Shown here piece after piece: positions 17,353-26,111 of a DNA stretch of 64,000 nucleotides (positions are counted from its first letter, which is position 1; the number at the start of each line of letters is the position of its first letter). The stretch covers positions 2,542,001 to 2,606,000 of the forward strand of contig NZ_CP021235.1 in assembly GCF_003585765.1 (NCBI RefSeq), given 5' to 3'. The notes below the pieces were generated by a model, which ran no database searches, had not been told where the DNA came from, and worked only from the letters and a program-made list of their open reading frames with translations. The position numbers and the translations under genes were made by a program. This DNA comes from Pontibacter actiniarum. Its GTDB lineage: Bacteria; Bacteroidota; Bacteroidia; Cytophagales; Hymenobacteraceae.

Positions 17353-18582
17353 ATGCGCGTACTACACACCTCAGACTGGCATTTGGGCCAGCGCCTCGTA
17401 AACCTCGAACGTACCGAAGAACACCAGCACTTCCTGAACTGGCTACTGCAGACCATTGAGCAGGAGCAGGTGGAGGTGTTGCTCATGTCCGGCGATGTTT
17501 TTGACAACGGCGCTCCTTCCAACACGGCACTCAAACTGTACTATGACTTTCTCCGCCGCGTCTGTGCCACCTGCTGCCGCCACATCATCATTACGGGCGG
17601 CAACCACGACTCCATCTCCACACTCAACGCGCCCAAAGAGCTGCTCGAGTGCTTTAACATCTATGTGGTAGGGGGCGCCTCCCACGACCCGCTGGATGAG
17701 CTCATCGAGCTGCGTGGCGAGAATGGCGAGCTGCAGCTAGCGGTGTGCGCCGTGCCCTTCCTGCGGGACAGGGATGTGCGGCTGTCGGTGGCAGGCGAAA
17801 CGTTTGAGGAGCGGGAGCAGCGCATTAAGCAAGGGATAGCCGCGCACTACGAGGCCTTTGTGCCGCACGTTCAAAAGTATAAGGACCAGCGCGTACCTGT
17901 TGTGGCAATGGGCCACCTGTTTGCCGCCGGCGGCGCTGCCTCTGAAAGCGAAAAGGAGATACACGTAGGCAACCTCGGCCAGATTGGGGCAGACCAGTTT
18001 CCGAAGGAGTTTGACTATGTGGCGCTCGGCCACCTGCACCGCCCCCAGCAGGTGAACAAAACCCACCACATCCGCTACTCAGGCTCCCCTATTTCGCTTA
18101 GCTTCAGTGAGGTAACCGACACCAAGGTCATATTTATACTTGACTTCGCAGACGGCAAGCTTCAGGACCTGCGCGAGCTGGAGATTCCCTGCTGCCGTAA
18201 GCTGATCCGCTTCAAGGGTTCGCTGGAGAAGGTAAAGCAGCAACTTACCGTTTACGATAACAGCGCCTATACTTTAACCGCCTGGGCTGAGCTGCAATTG
18301 GAGCTTGATGCGCCCCTCCCCGACCTGAACCAGCAACTGGAAGAGGTGCTAAGCCTGAAGAAGGACGAGCTGCAGCTACTGATCCACCGGCCACCCATCA
18401 TCCGCAAGGCTGCCCAGGCGTTGGAGCAGCAGGTACAGGAAGAGGTCGACCTGCACACGCTGCAGGAAAAAGACGTGTTCCTGAAACGCTGCGAAAGCGC
18501 CTTTCCCGACTCAGACCACACAGAGCTGGTAGCCACTTTTTCGGAGCTGCTGGAGCTGATGGGGCAAAGCGAAGAGAGCTAG
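17353..18582 (+). CDS. sbcD: Exonuclease subunit SbcD (Mre11-like)
   Basis: A 409-residue calcineurin-fold nuclease. The phosphoesterase motifs appear in order: TSDWHLGQRL, LMSGDVFDNG, ITGGNHDS, AMGHLF and VALGHLHRPQ, giving the two-metal site. The C-terminal part after about residue 270 is the capping and SbcC-binding region. With SbcC it forms the ATP-dependent double-strand exonuclease and hairpin endonuclease that cuts DNA ends and palindromes. The sbcC gene follows after one intervening gene, 1,048 bp away. Confidence 0.94.
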   Translation: MRVLHTSDWHLGQRLVNLERTEEHQHFLNWLLQTIEQEQVEVLLMSGDVFDNGAPSNTALKLYYDFLRRVCATCCRHIIITGGNHDSISTLNAPKELLECFNIYVVGGASHDPLDELIELRGENGELQLAVCAVPFLRDRDVRLSVAGETFEEREQRIKQGIAAHYEAFVPHVQKYKDQRVPVVAMGHLFAAGGAASESEKEIHVGNLGQIGADQFPKEFDYVALGHLHRPQQVNKTHHIRYSGSPISLSFSEVTDTKVIFILDFADGKLQDLRELEIPCCRKLIRFKGSLEKVKQQLTVYDNSAYTLTAWAELQLELDAPLPDLNQQLEEVLSLKKDELQLLIHRPPIIRKAAQALEQQVQEEVDLHTLQEKDVFLKRCESAFPDSDHTELVATFSELLELMGQSEES

Positions 18583-18637
18583 CCTCCACGACTTTAGCTC
18601 TCCCCTATCCGCCACGTTAGTTCGTAACGAGAAACCT

Positions 18638-19624
18638 ATGAGAACAGAATTTAGAAGTCAGTTTAGCTATCCCCTGCTCTTCTTTATAAGTATGGTGCTG
18701 CTTATAGCCTTTTGTGCTGTAGGCATGTTTAGCTATACACAGGTGCAGTGCCTAGAGTACCAGCAGGGCGTGGATGCCCCCCTGCTGGTGTCTCTCCTGA
18801 CTATCTGTTTGTTGCTTTACGCCTGCTATTTCTTTATCCGTTTCTACGCCAAATCTACCCCCAAAGTGGTTATTACCCCAGAGCAGGTGAGAATTGGGAA
18901 AGACGTTTTTAAGGTAGACGCCATTGCTGCCATCACGATCTTCGGCAACTCCGAAAATGCCTACAAACGGACCATGAACCGTCAGCCGGAGGTTAGCACC
19001 ATGCTGTTGCACGACGGCCGCAGATTCGACCTGTTTGTAGAGCACTACCAGAACGGCCACCTGCTCAGGAAGAACCTGAGCAACCTGGAAAAGTACCTGC
19101 GACAGGAGCTGCACCAGTTTACCCTTGCCACAGCAACGAAAACTACTCCGGCTTCGGCGTATATGTCAGACAACTATACCAAGTACACAGGCTCCCCCTT
19201 CGGCTCCTTTATATTTTACCTGTACACTACGGCCATGCTGGTTTGCCTCTTGCCCCTGTTCCTGATAAGCTTACCTTTGCCAGTACAGCTCCTGGCCTTG
19301 GGCATATGCGGCTTTTTATACCTACTGGCCGCCTTTCAAAGCCATTACTTTTTGCTGTCGGATAACTTTTTGGTGGTTAAAAGCTTATTCTTGCCATGGA
19401 ACAGAAAGAAGTTTCAACTACAGGACATCCTTTCTGCTGAGGTACAGACTTCCCTTAGGCAGGAAACCTCTTTGAAACTCATCACCTCAGACTTTAAGCT
19501 GTACAGGTTTCAGTCTGGCTTGCTAAGCCACAACAGCTTTGATAGCTTAGAAAGAGACATTAAACTGAAGCGGCTACATGCAAGTGTACCCACCGCGCAA
19601 AGTAGCATCGAAACCGCATCATAA
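18638..19624 (+). CDS. Membrane protein of unknown function between sbcD and sbcC
   Basis: A 328-residue protein that I do not recognise. It looks like a tandem of two similar halves. Each half has two hydrophobic segments (about 13-32 and 46-68; about 190-213 and 217-235) followed by a beta-rich segment: PKVVITPEQVRIGKDVFKVD in the first half and SHYFLLSDNFLVVKSLFLPW in the second, the pattern of PH-like (bPH-type) cytoplasmic domains. It lies 55 bp after sbcD and 6 bp before sbcC, so it is probably in the same transcript. Its base and codon use looks AT-richer than the sbc genes around it, which hints at later insertion. A role in DNA repair is not supported by the sequence itself. Confidence 0.75.
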   Translation: MRTEFRSQFSYPLLFFISMVLLIAFCAVGMFSYTQVQCLEYQQGVDAPLLVSLLTICLLLYACYFFIRFYAKSTPKVVITPEQVRIGKDVFKVDAIAAITIFGNSENAYKRTMNRQPEVSTMLLHDGRRFDLFVEHYQNGHLLRKNLSNLEKYLRQELHQFTLATATKTTPASAYMSDNYTKYTGSPFGSFIFYLYTTAMLVCLLPLFLISLPLPVQLLALGICGFLYLLAAFQSHYFLLSDNFLVVKSLFLPWNRKKFQLQDILSAEVQTSLRQETSLKLITSDFKLYRFQSGLLSHNSFDSLERDIKLKRLHASVPTAQSSIETAS

Positions 19625-19630
19625 CACATC

Positions 19631-22600
19631 ATGAAAATCCTCTCCGTCCGCTTCCAAAACCTGAACTCGCTGAAGGGCGAGCATGAGATCCGATTTGACC
19701 AGAGCCCGCTGGCAGAGGCGGGCCTGTTTGCCATAACCGGCCCTACGGGTGCAGGCAAGACCACTATCCTGGATGCGATTACAGTGGGTTTGTATGGGCT
19801 GGTGCACCGCCACAGCACCGATAAGCCGCTGGAGCTGATGACGCGCCACACAGCCGAAAGCTACTCAGAAGTAGCGTTTGAGGCCGCAGGCAAACACTAC
19901 CGCTCCAAGTGGCACATCCGCCGCAGCCGGGGCAAAGCGGAGGGCAACATCCAGCCGGTGCACATGGAGCTGTACAGCTTTGAGGAGGACGCACTGTATG
20001 ACCTAAAGCCGAGCGAGGTTCCGGGCAAGGTTGCGGAGCTGTGCGGCCTGGATTATAACCAGTTTTTGCGCTCGGTGATGCTCTCACAGGGTGACTTTGC
20101 CCGTTTCCTGAAGGCAAACCCAAACGAGCGCAGCAACCTGCTGGAGAAGATCACCGATACCGGCATCTACTCCGACATTTCGAAGTTTGCCTACGAAAAG
20201 GCCAAGGCGGAACGGCAGAAGCGGGAAGAGCTGGAGCGAAAACTGCAGGACACCCAGCTCCTGCCTGAGGAGCAGCGGCAGGCTTACGAAGCAAGTATAC
20301 AAGAGCTGGCCGCACAGGAAGCTGTACTTGAAGGCGAGATCAGGCAACTGCAGGAAAAGACACAGTGGCTACAGACAGTAGCGCAGCTACAAGCCAAGCA
20401 ACAGCAGCACCAGGCCGCCCTGCAGGTGCAGGAGCAGAAGCTGGAAAGCCTGAAGCCGGAGTTCCAGAAGCTTCAGCAGCACGAGCAGGCGCATCAGTTC
20501 GTGGGCGAGCTGGCCGAAATCCGTAACGCCCGCGGCAGGGTGGCGGAGGTGCAGGAGCAGCTGCAAACACTGCAGAAGCGGGTGCCGGTGTTAGAAACGG
20601 AGCTGGAGGCCGCCGGAAAAGTTGCCACAGAAGCCAGCAGGGCGCACCAGCAGCAGGAAGCTACGCTTCAGAAGCTGGAGCCGCTGCTCGCACAAGTCAG
20701 CAAGCTGGACCACCAGCTGCACAGCATTCGCGATGCCTACGCCAAAAACAAAACGGCTTACCTCTCTTTTGAAGAGCAGCTAAAGCAGGACCGGCACCAG
20801 TTGCAAACAAAGCAGCAGGAACTAGACAAGCTCACGCAGGAGGCAACCGGCATCAAAGGCTGGCTGGCGCAAAACGCGCACCTGCAGGACCTGAAAGAAC
20901 ACCTGCCGGATTTTAAGGCCACCCTCCGCGACCTGCAGGAAGTGGAGCAGCGCATCAGGCGCAACCAGCAGGAGCAGCAGGAGCTACAGCAGCAGCGCCA
21001 GCAGGAGGCCAGGCAGCTGGCAGCACTGCAGCAAAGCCAGCAGGAACAGCAGGCACAGCAGCAACAGCTCCAAACCCAAAAAGACGCCCGGCTCAATCAG
21101 CTCAAAGCCATACTTACAGATAAAAGTATGGAGGAGCTGGAGGAAGCGGCGCAGGCGCAACCAGCCGTAGTGGCAACGTATGAGCGCCTGCAGGAGCTGG
21201 CCCGTCAGCATGCTGGGCACCAGCAAAAGCTGCAGCACTTAACCCAGCAGCTGACGCAGCACGCACAACAGGCAGAGGAGGCAACAAACAAGCTACAGAA
21301 CACGCAGGCCAGCCACAAACAGGCGGCCGCCCACCTGGAGGCACTTGAGAAAGTCGTGCAGCTACAGCAGCAGATGCAACAGTACGAGGAGGCGCGCCAC
21401 ACCCTGCACGACGGCGCTCCCTGCCCCCTGTGCGGCTCCACAGAGCACCCCTTTACAGCAGAAGGCTACACGCTTGACCTACCCGAGGAGGTACAGAAAC
21501 GCGACAGGCAGCAGGCACTGGTGAAGGAGCTGGAGCAGCAGTCTAACCAGCTACAGCTAGCGGTAAGCACCCTTGCGCAAAAGCAGCAGTTGGCGAATGC
21601 CTCCAAAGCAGAGGTTGAAGCCGAGCTAAACCGCCTCAACCAGACCTACACAGGGTTAGCTGCAGCGCTTCCGCAACGTATAGCCATTACAGAAACCGAG
21701 AAACTGGCAGCCCTTCTTGCCTCGCAGCAGGAGACGGCAACAGTGCTGCAGAAGCAACTGGCACAGGCGCGGGCGCTAAGCCGCGAGCTGGAAAGTATAA
21801 ACCAGCAGTTACAGCAACTCCGGGAGGTTCAGGTACAGGCCCAGGTGAAGTATAACCAGTTGGAGCAGTCAGATAAGCTTGTGCACACACAGCTGCAGAA
21901 GCTATTGGCTGTACTTGCCGATGAGCAACAGCAACAGCAGGGGCATGCCGAAACCGCTGCATCCTTTGCTGCTACCTTTGGGCTATCCTACCAGCCAGAG
22001 GAGCGGCAGGCGCTGCAACAAAAGCTGGAGCAACTGGCACAGGACTATGTTACAAAGCAACAGGCACTGGAGGGCATGCGCGAGCAGTACGCAGCCTTAC
22101 GGGAGCAGGTAAAGCACCTGAGCGAGCGCGTGCAGGAAAAATCAAAGGAGCTGCAGGAGCGGCAGCTTACACTGAAGGAGGAGCATGAGCAACTTAACCG
22201 GCTCAAGGCAGAGCGCCACGCCCTCTTCGGTGAAAAAGAGACAGAACAGGAGCGCCAACTGGCCCAGCAGGAGTTAAAGGCACGTGCCGCACGCGCAGAA
22301 GAAGCGCGTGCCAGGCAGCTGCAAAAGCAGCAGGAGCTGCAGGAAACCCGCACCCGCCAGACGGAGTGCCAAAGCAAACACCAGCAGAACAAGTCTGTTC
22401 TGGACGAGCTGCGCGATGGCCTGCTGCGCGTGCTGCAGCAAAAGGGCATTGAAACGATTGAGGCTTTAAGCCTGATGCTGCTGGAGCGCGATGAGGCTGA
22501 CCGCCTCGCCAACCTGAAAGCACAAACCGAGAAGCACCTGACGGAACTGCGGAAGTCTCTCAGCGATGTAAAGCAGGAACTGGCCCAGACAACGGCCCTA

Positions 22601-23284
22601 AACCTGACGCAGGATCAACTTGAGACACTATCGCTACAGCAGCAGCAGAAAACCGAACAGCAGCGGGCGCTTATCTCGCAACGGGCCCGCCACCAGCAGC
22701 TACTGGAGCAGGACACAGCCCAGCGGGAGAAAAACAGGGAGCTGGCCGAGCAGCTTAAAACACAGCAGCAGGTACACCACCGCTGGTCTCAGCTGGCGGA
22801 CCTGATCGGCTCGGCCGACGGCAACAAGTTCAGCCGCTTTGCCCAGGGGCTCACGCTGGCAAGGCTGGTGGAACTGGCAAACCGCCACCTGCAAAAGCTA
22901 AACGATAGGTACCGCATCCTAAAATCTTCTGCGGATGAACTGGAACTGCTGATTGTGGATACTTACCAGGCAGAGGCTGTGCGGCCTATGAACACACTGT
23001 CCGGTGGCGAGAGCTTTCTGGTGAGCCTGGCCCTGGCGCTGGGGCTCTCCGACCTCGCCGGCCGACGCACACAGATCAACTCCCTCTTTATTGATGAGGG
23101 CTTCGGCACACTGGACGCCGAAACACTGGATGCCGCCATCTCCACGCTGGAAAACCTGCAGGCCAGCGGCAAGATGATCGGTATCATTTCGCACGTGGAG
23201 GCACTGAAAGAGCGCATCAGCACGCAGATTAAAGTACAGCGGCAGGCCGGGGGCGTAAGCAAGGTAGAGGTGGTAGGCTGGTAG
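19631..23284 (+). CDS. sbcC: Exonuclease subunit SbcC (Rad50-like ATPase)
   Basis: A 1,217-residue SMC-like ATPase. Walker A is GPTGAGKTT near residues 37-45. Two very long Gln/Glu/Leu-rich coiled-coil arms occupy about 190-1060. The zinc hook is in the middle at Cys598-Pro-Leu-Cys601. The C-terminal lobe has the signature LSGGESFLVSLALALGLSD, Walker B LFIDEGFGTLD and the switch His in IGIISHVEALKER. It clamps DNA ends and drives SbcD. The arms are unusually rich in glutamine (many QQ and QQQ runs encoded by CAG/CAA), more than typical. The membrane-protein gene sits between it and sbcD. Confidence 0.95.
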   Translation: MKILSVRFQNLNSLKGEHEIRFDQSPLAEAGLFAITGPTGAGKTTILDAITVGLYGLVHRHSTDKPLELMTRHTAESYSEVAFEAAGKHYRSKWHIRRSRGKAEGNIQPVHMELYSFEEDALYDLKPSEVPGKVAELCGLDYNQFLRSVMLSQGDFARFLKANPNERSNLLEKITDTGIYSDISKFAYEKAKAERQKREELERKLQDTQLLPEEQRQAYEASIQELAAQEAVLEGEIRQLQEKTQWLQTVAQLQAKQQQHQAALQVQEQKLESLKPEFQKLQQHEQAHQFVGELAEIRNARGRVAEVQEQLQTLQKRVPVLETELEAAGKVATEASRAHQQQEATLQKLEPLLAQVSKLDHQLHSIRDAYAKNKTAYLSFEEQLKQDRHQLQTKQQELDKLTQEATGIKGWLAQNAHLQDLKEHLPDFKATLRDLQEVEQRIRRNQQEQQELQQQRQQEARQLAALQQSQQEQQAQQQQLQTQKDARLNQLKAILTDKSMEELEEAAQAQPAVVATYERLQELARQHAGHQQKLQHLTQQLTQHAQQAEEATNKLQNTQASHKQAAAHLEALEKVVQLQQQMQQYEEARHTLHDGAPCPLCGSTEHPFTAEGYTLDLPEEVQKRDRQQALVKELEQQSNQLQLAVSTLAQKQQLANASKAEVEAELNRLNQTYTGLAAALPQRIAITETEKLAALLASQQETATVLQKQLAQARALSRELESINQQLQQLREVQVQAQVKYNQLEQSDKLVHTQLQKLLAVLADEQQQQQGHAETAASFAATFGLSYQPEERQALQQKLEQLAQDYVTKQQALEGMREQYAALREQVKHLSERVQEKSKELQERQLTLKEEHEQLNRLKAERHALFGEKETEQERQLAQQELKARAARAEEARARQLQKQQELQETRTRQTECQSKHQQNKSVLDELRDGLLRVLQQKGIETIEALSLMLLERDEADRLANLKAQTEKHLTELRKSLSDVKQELAQTTALNLTQDQLETLSLQQQQKTEQQRALISQRARHQQLLEQDTAQREKNRELAEQLKTQQQVHHRWSQLADLIGSADGNKFSRFAQGLTLARLVELANRHLQKLNDRYRILKSSADELELLIVDTYQAEAVRPMNTLSGGESFLVSLALALGLSDLAGRRTQINSLFIDEGFGTLDAETLDAAISTLENLQASGKMIGIISHVEALKERISTQIKVQRQAGGVSKVEVVGW

Positions 23285-23340
23285 CCGCACTTACAAGCAG
23301 GCAAAGCAGGCGCGGGCATACGTCCGCAGAAAAACCCGCT

Positions 23341-23382
23341 GCTGTCGAAGCCCCGCCAGTAGCGCGGTGAGGCTTCGACAGC
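23341..23382 (+). repeat. Perfect 12-bp inverted repeat after sbcC
   Basis: GCTGTCGAAGCC and its exact complement GGCTTCGACAGC flank an 18-base GC-rich spacer. It begins 56 bp after the sbcC stop. Without a T-run it may be a factor-dependent terminator or an RNA-end hairpin. Confidence 0.55.
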
Positions 23383-23535
23383 CGAGGAGTGCCCTATTCG
23401 TAGTCCCGCTGCAGCGCGGTATCTTTGCGCGAAATGCCTGTGACCGCTTTGGCTGCTGGCGTTAAATCATAGCTCCGGGGCCGGCTGAGGCAACAGGCAG
23501 TTTCTGCCCCGGCACGAGGACTTTTTTGTATGCTG

Positions 23536-23566
23536 TTGCTCTTGGCAAAGTATAGCTATACTTTTG
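23536..23566 (+). promoter_or_regulatory. Promoter of the nuclease lipoprotein gene
   Basis: TTG at 23536-23538, 20 bases, then TACTTTTG at 23559-23566. The ATG at 23635 is about 60 bases after the expected start of transcription. Confidence 0.55.
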
Positions 23567-23634
23567 GACCAGGCTGATGTGCCTTTGCACTGATGCCTCG
23601 ATAACCACACAAAATATACTCCCGACTTCCATTC

Positions 23635-24471
23635 ATGAAAAAATACCTGTACCTGCCTTTGGCCCTGCTCACCTTCTTCTCCTGCCAGGCTGACCAGAAG
23701 GATGCGCAGCAGCAGTTCAGAGATCGCCGAAAGGCAATAGTTGAACATACTGACACAACTCCTGCCGCCTCAGAGGGGCAGCAGGAAACGACAGAAGCCG
23801 ATTTCCCGGAAAATACCGCCGACTCTCCCACTAAACCAGCCGCCACCGCAGGGGATAAGGTAGTAGGTGTAAAGGACGGCGATACCGTGGTGTTGCTCCG
23901 CAATGGCGAGGAGGTAACGGTACGCCTATACGGTGTGGATACGCCGGAGAAAGCACAGGCTTACGGGCAAAAGGCCAAGCAGTACACCTCAGACTTGGTA
24001 TTTGGCAAAAGTGTCCGCCTGATCTCCCATAACACCGACCGCTACGGCCGCACGGTTGGCACGGTCATACTTCAGGACGGACGCAGCCTGAACGAGGAAC
24101 TGGTAAAGAACGGCTACGCCTGGCATTACAAGGCCTACTCCAACGATAAGAACCTGGCCAATGCCGAGGCCGATGCCCGCCGCTTTAAACGCGGCCTGTG
24201 GCAGGACCCAAACCCTGTGGCTCCCTGGGACTACCGGAAAGAGAAAAGAAGCGGAGGCACAACCACCGGAAGCAGCACAGCCACAGCACCAATACCTGCA
24301 GGGGCTACCAAACACACCGTCTACCTTTGCAACAGCACCGGCTCCAGTGTGTACCATTTAAAAGATGACTGCTATGTGCTGAAGCGCTGCAAAGAAGAGA
24401 TCGTTAAAACCACAGAAGCTGCCGCCATACGCGAGTACGGCCGCCGTGCCGACAAAACCTGCAGCAAGTAG
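23635..24471 (+). CDS. Thermonuclease-family lipoprotein with C-terminal Cys/His module
   Basis: A 278-residue lipoprotein (Cys17 in LTFFSC). After a low-complexity linker, residues 74-195 are a staphylococcal-nuclease-like domain. The catalytic set is visible: Arg97 in VRLYGVDTPE, Glu105, and Arg139 in DRYGRTVG, with metal Asp residues at 83 and 102. It should cut DNA or RNA outside the inner membrane. Residues 228-278 form a separate module: VYLC(232)...VYH(241)LKDDC(246)...C(252)K...YGR...C(276). It recalls the small Cys/His modules attached to other SNase proteins. The next gene carries the same module. Likely uses: nucleic acid scavenging or breakdown of matrix DNA. Confidence 0.88.
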   Translation: MKKYLYLPLALLTFFSCQADQKDAQQQFRDRRKAIVEHTDTTPAASEGQQETTEADFPENTADSPTKPAATAGDKVVGVKDGDTVVLLRNGEEVTVRLYGVDTPEKAQAYGQKAKQYTSDLVFGKSVRLISHNTDRYGRTVGTVILQDGRSLNEELVKNGYAWHYKAYSNDKNLANAEADARRFKRGLWQDPNPVAPWDYRKEKRSGGTTTGSSTATAPIPAGATKHTVYLCNSTGSSVYHLKDDCYVLKRCKEEIVKTTEAAAIREYGRRADKTCSK

Positions 24472-24516
24472 TTCACAGAATTTATACCTTTGGGTTTGCC
24501 CAAAAGCCATACTTAT

Positions 24517-24942
24517 ATGAAACGAAGTTTTTACTTACGTCCTGTACAAGTTCTTTATTCAGCGCTGATAGCCTTCACGCTTTGCACAGGCCTTGCGTGC
24601 CAGCAACAGGAAGCACAGGAAGAAACAGCCATTGAGGCCACTGAGGAAGCTGCGGCCCAGGCCACCGCTGTAGTAGGAGAAAAAAGGCCCGCCCCGGAGT
24701 TCTTCTTTATCCCGAGTGAACTGGAGAACAAGCGCGTCTGGATCTGCGAGGATGGCATATCGGATATCTTTCACCTCAAGCATGACTGCCCGATCCTGAT
24801 ACAGTGCAAAGGTAAAGGATCGTTCAGAAACCTGCTGCTGCCGAAGGCTATTGAGCAGTACGGCCGTTACAACTGCCAGGAGTGCAGCCAGGAACTAGAC
24901 CATATCTTCGACGAGGATGTGGCCCGTACCCTAACTAATTAA
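24517..24942 (+). CDS. Small lipoprotein with the same Cys/His module as the upstream nuclease
   Basis: A 141-residue lipoprotein (Cys28 in LCTGLAC). After an Ala/Glu/Gln linker the C-terminal part holds VWIC(77)...IFH(86)LKHDC(91)...C(97)K...YGR...C(120)QEC(123). The spacing C-9-H-5-C-6-C is identical to that in the nuclease encoded 45 bp upstream, so the two share a domain by duplication. There is no nuclease domain here. I cannot name a function; a metal-bound structural or nucleic-acid-binding module that partners the nuclease is possible. TACCTTTG at 24485-24492 is a possible -7 box and also rules against an upstream start. Confidence 0.75.
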   Translation: MKRSFYLRPVQVLYSALIAFTLCTGLACQQQEAQEETAIEATEEAAAQATAVVGEKRPAPEFFFIPSELENKRVWICEDGISDIFHLKHDCPILIQCKGKGSFRNLLLPKAIEQYGRYNCQECSQELDHIFDEDVARTLTN

Positions 24943-24949
24943 CACAAGC

Positions 24950-24977
24950 AAAGGCTCCACAGATGTGGAGCCTTTTT
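24950..24977. terminator. Bidirectional terminator between lipoprotein and universal stress protein genes
   Basis: Stem AAGGCTCCAC / GTGGAGCCTT around AGAT, with a T-run on the plus side and an A-run on the other. It serves two convergent genes that end at 24942 and 24991. Confidence 0.8.
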
Positions 24978-24990
24978 GCATGCTGGCGCA

Positions 24991-25845
24991 TTACTTCTTG
25001 TACCCGTGCAGCACCAGCAGCGGTACCTGCGCCTGGTAAGTCATGCGCTCCGCCAGGCTTTGTGTAAACAGGCTGCGCAGAAAGCCTTTCTCCTTGCGCA
25101 CAATGGCAAGCACATCACCGCCTACTTCTTTGTAAAACTGCCTTAGGCCCTCGTCGCGGTGCTTGTTCGATACCTCCTGCACAGAAAGCGGCACGTTCGG
25201 GAAAAGCTCGCGCAGCTCGTTCCAGAAGTTTTCAGCGTCCTCTCCGTCCGCCTCGCGGCCGTCTTTCACCACATGCACGACATCGATCTTAGCGCTGAAG
25301 AAGCTCCCCAACTCGACCACCTCCTTCAGGGCGTTACGGTCTTCGCGGCTATAGTCAGAGGCATACACAATGCGCTCCAGCTTTGGCTCCGGGGCAGTTC
25401 TCGGGATCGAGAGTACCGGGCACTTCACCTCTTCGATAACGGCCTCCGTGTTACTCCCGATCAAAAGCTCCTCCACGGTGTTGTCGCAGCCGGTGGTGCC
25501 CATCACCACCAGGTCGTACCCCTCCTGCGCCGTCAGTTGCTCGGTTACATCCGTCAGCAGCGCCTCCTTTAAAAGGTAGTCGCACGTAAAGCCCCCGTCG
25601 CGGTTGGCGCCGTACTTTTGTTCCAGGTGCATAACCATCGCCTTCAGCTTCTCAGCGGCATCGCGCGTCTGCTCCCCCAGCAGTTCGCTTGCCACCAGCG
25701 CCGTCTCCGATGTGTCCACAATTGGCAGGTGCACCACGTGGATCAACGTCAGGTGCGCCCCCGCATGCTGTGCCACATACACCGCATACTCCACAGCCTT
25801 TGCCGACGTACCAGAGAAGTCCGTGGGACATAGAATTTTTCTCAT
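24991..25845 (-). CDS. Universal stress protein with two UspA domains
   Basis: A 284-residue protein with two tandem UspA folds. The first begins MRKILCPTDFSGTSAKAVEYA and has the ATP-loop-like VVMGTTGCDNTVEELLIGSNTEAV (G-x2-G-x9-G-S-type). The second starts KLERIVYASDYSREDRNAL and ends AERMTYQAQVPLLVLHGYKK; its nucleotide loop is degenerate (AIVRKEKGFLRSLFTQSLAE), so only the first domain looks able to bind ATP. Cytoplasmic stress protein. Upstream on the same strand is the trehalose enzyme gene, separated by a terminator. Confidence 0.88.
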   Translation of the reverse strand: MRKILCPTDFSGTSAKAVEYAVYVAQHAGAHLTLIHVVHLPIVDTSETALVASELLGEQTRDAAEKLKAMVMHLEQKYGANRDGGFTCDYLLKEALLTDVTEQLTAQEGYDLVVMGTTGCDNTVEELLIGSNTEAVIEEVKCPVLSIPRTAPEPKLERIVYASDYSREDRNALKEVVELGSFFSAKIDVVHVVKDGREADGEDAENFWNELRELFPNVPLSVQEVSNKHRDEGLRQFYKEVGGDVLAIVRKEKGFLRSLFTQSLAERMTYQAQVPLLVLHGYKK

Positions 25846-26055
25846 GTTAGCGTTTTTGTTGTTTTGTTTGGTTTAGATTGTGTTTATATCACCATTTTAC
25901 TATGTATACGTGAGCTTACAAAAGAGATAGGGGTTTTATTTCAGATAAGTGATAAATATCATTCATTTCAGAAACTAACATCCAATACAGAATAAGTATA
26001 GTTCAATAAAAACCTACCCCTGCGAAGCCTTCAGCACTGTTAATTACAATAAATA

Positions 26056-26089
26056 AAACCCCACCCGCTCGCTGCAGCAGGTGGGGTTT
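26056..26089 (-). terminator. Intrinsic terminator of the trehalose synthase/phosphatase gene
   Basis: Arms AAACCCCACC (26056-26065) and GGTGGGGTTT (26080-26089). On the minus strand the stem is followed by a TTTTATTTATT stretch, 22 bp past the stop at 26112. Confidence 0.8.
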
Positions 26090-26111
26090 CAACAGCCTAT
26101 AGCTGTCCGTA

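Larger units (their letters stand above)
23285..23634. other. Intergenic region after sbcC
   Basis: A 350-bp gap without a supported gene. It contains a perfect 12-bp inverted repeat (23341-23352 and 23371-23382, 18-base spacer, no T-run) that may end the sbcC transcript, and a promoter at 23536-23566 for the nuclease gene. A long frame crossing it on the minus strand lacks any recognisable protein features. Confidence 0.6.

Noticed and set aside
20340..22520. Gln-rich CAG/CAA repeats in sbcC as a microsatellite or CRISPR-like array
   Set aside because: They are irregular and fit the coiled-coil arms of SbcC; no constant repeat and spacer pattern.
23341..23382. Inverted repeat after sbcC as an insertion-sequence end or attachment site
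   Set aside because: No transposase or integrase gene and no flanking target duplication are visible; a transcript-end hairpin is simpler.
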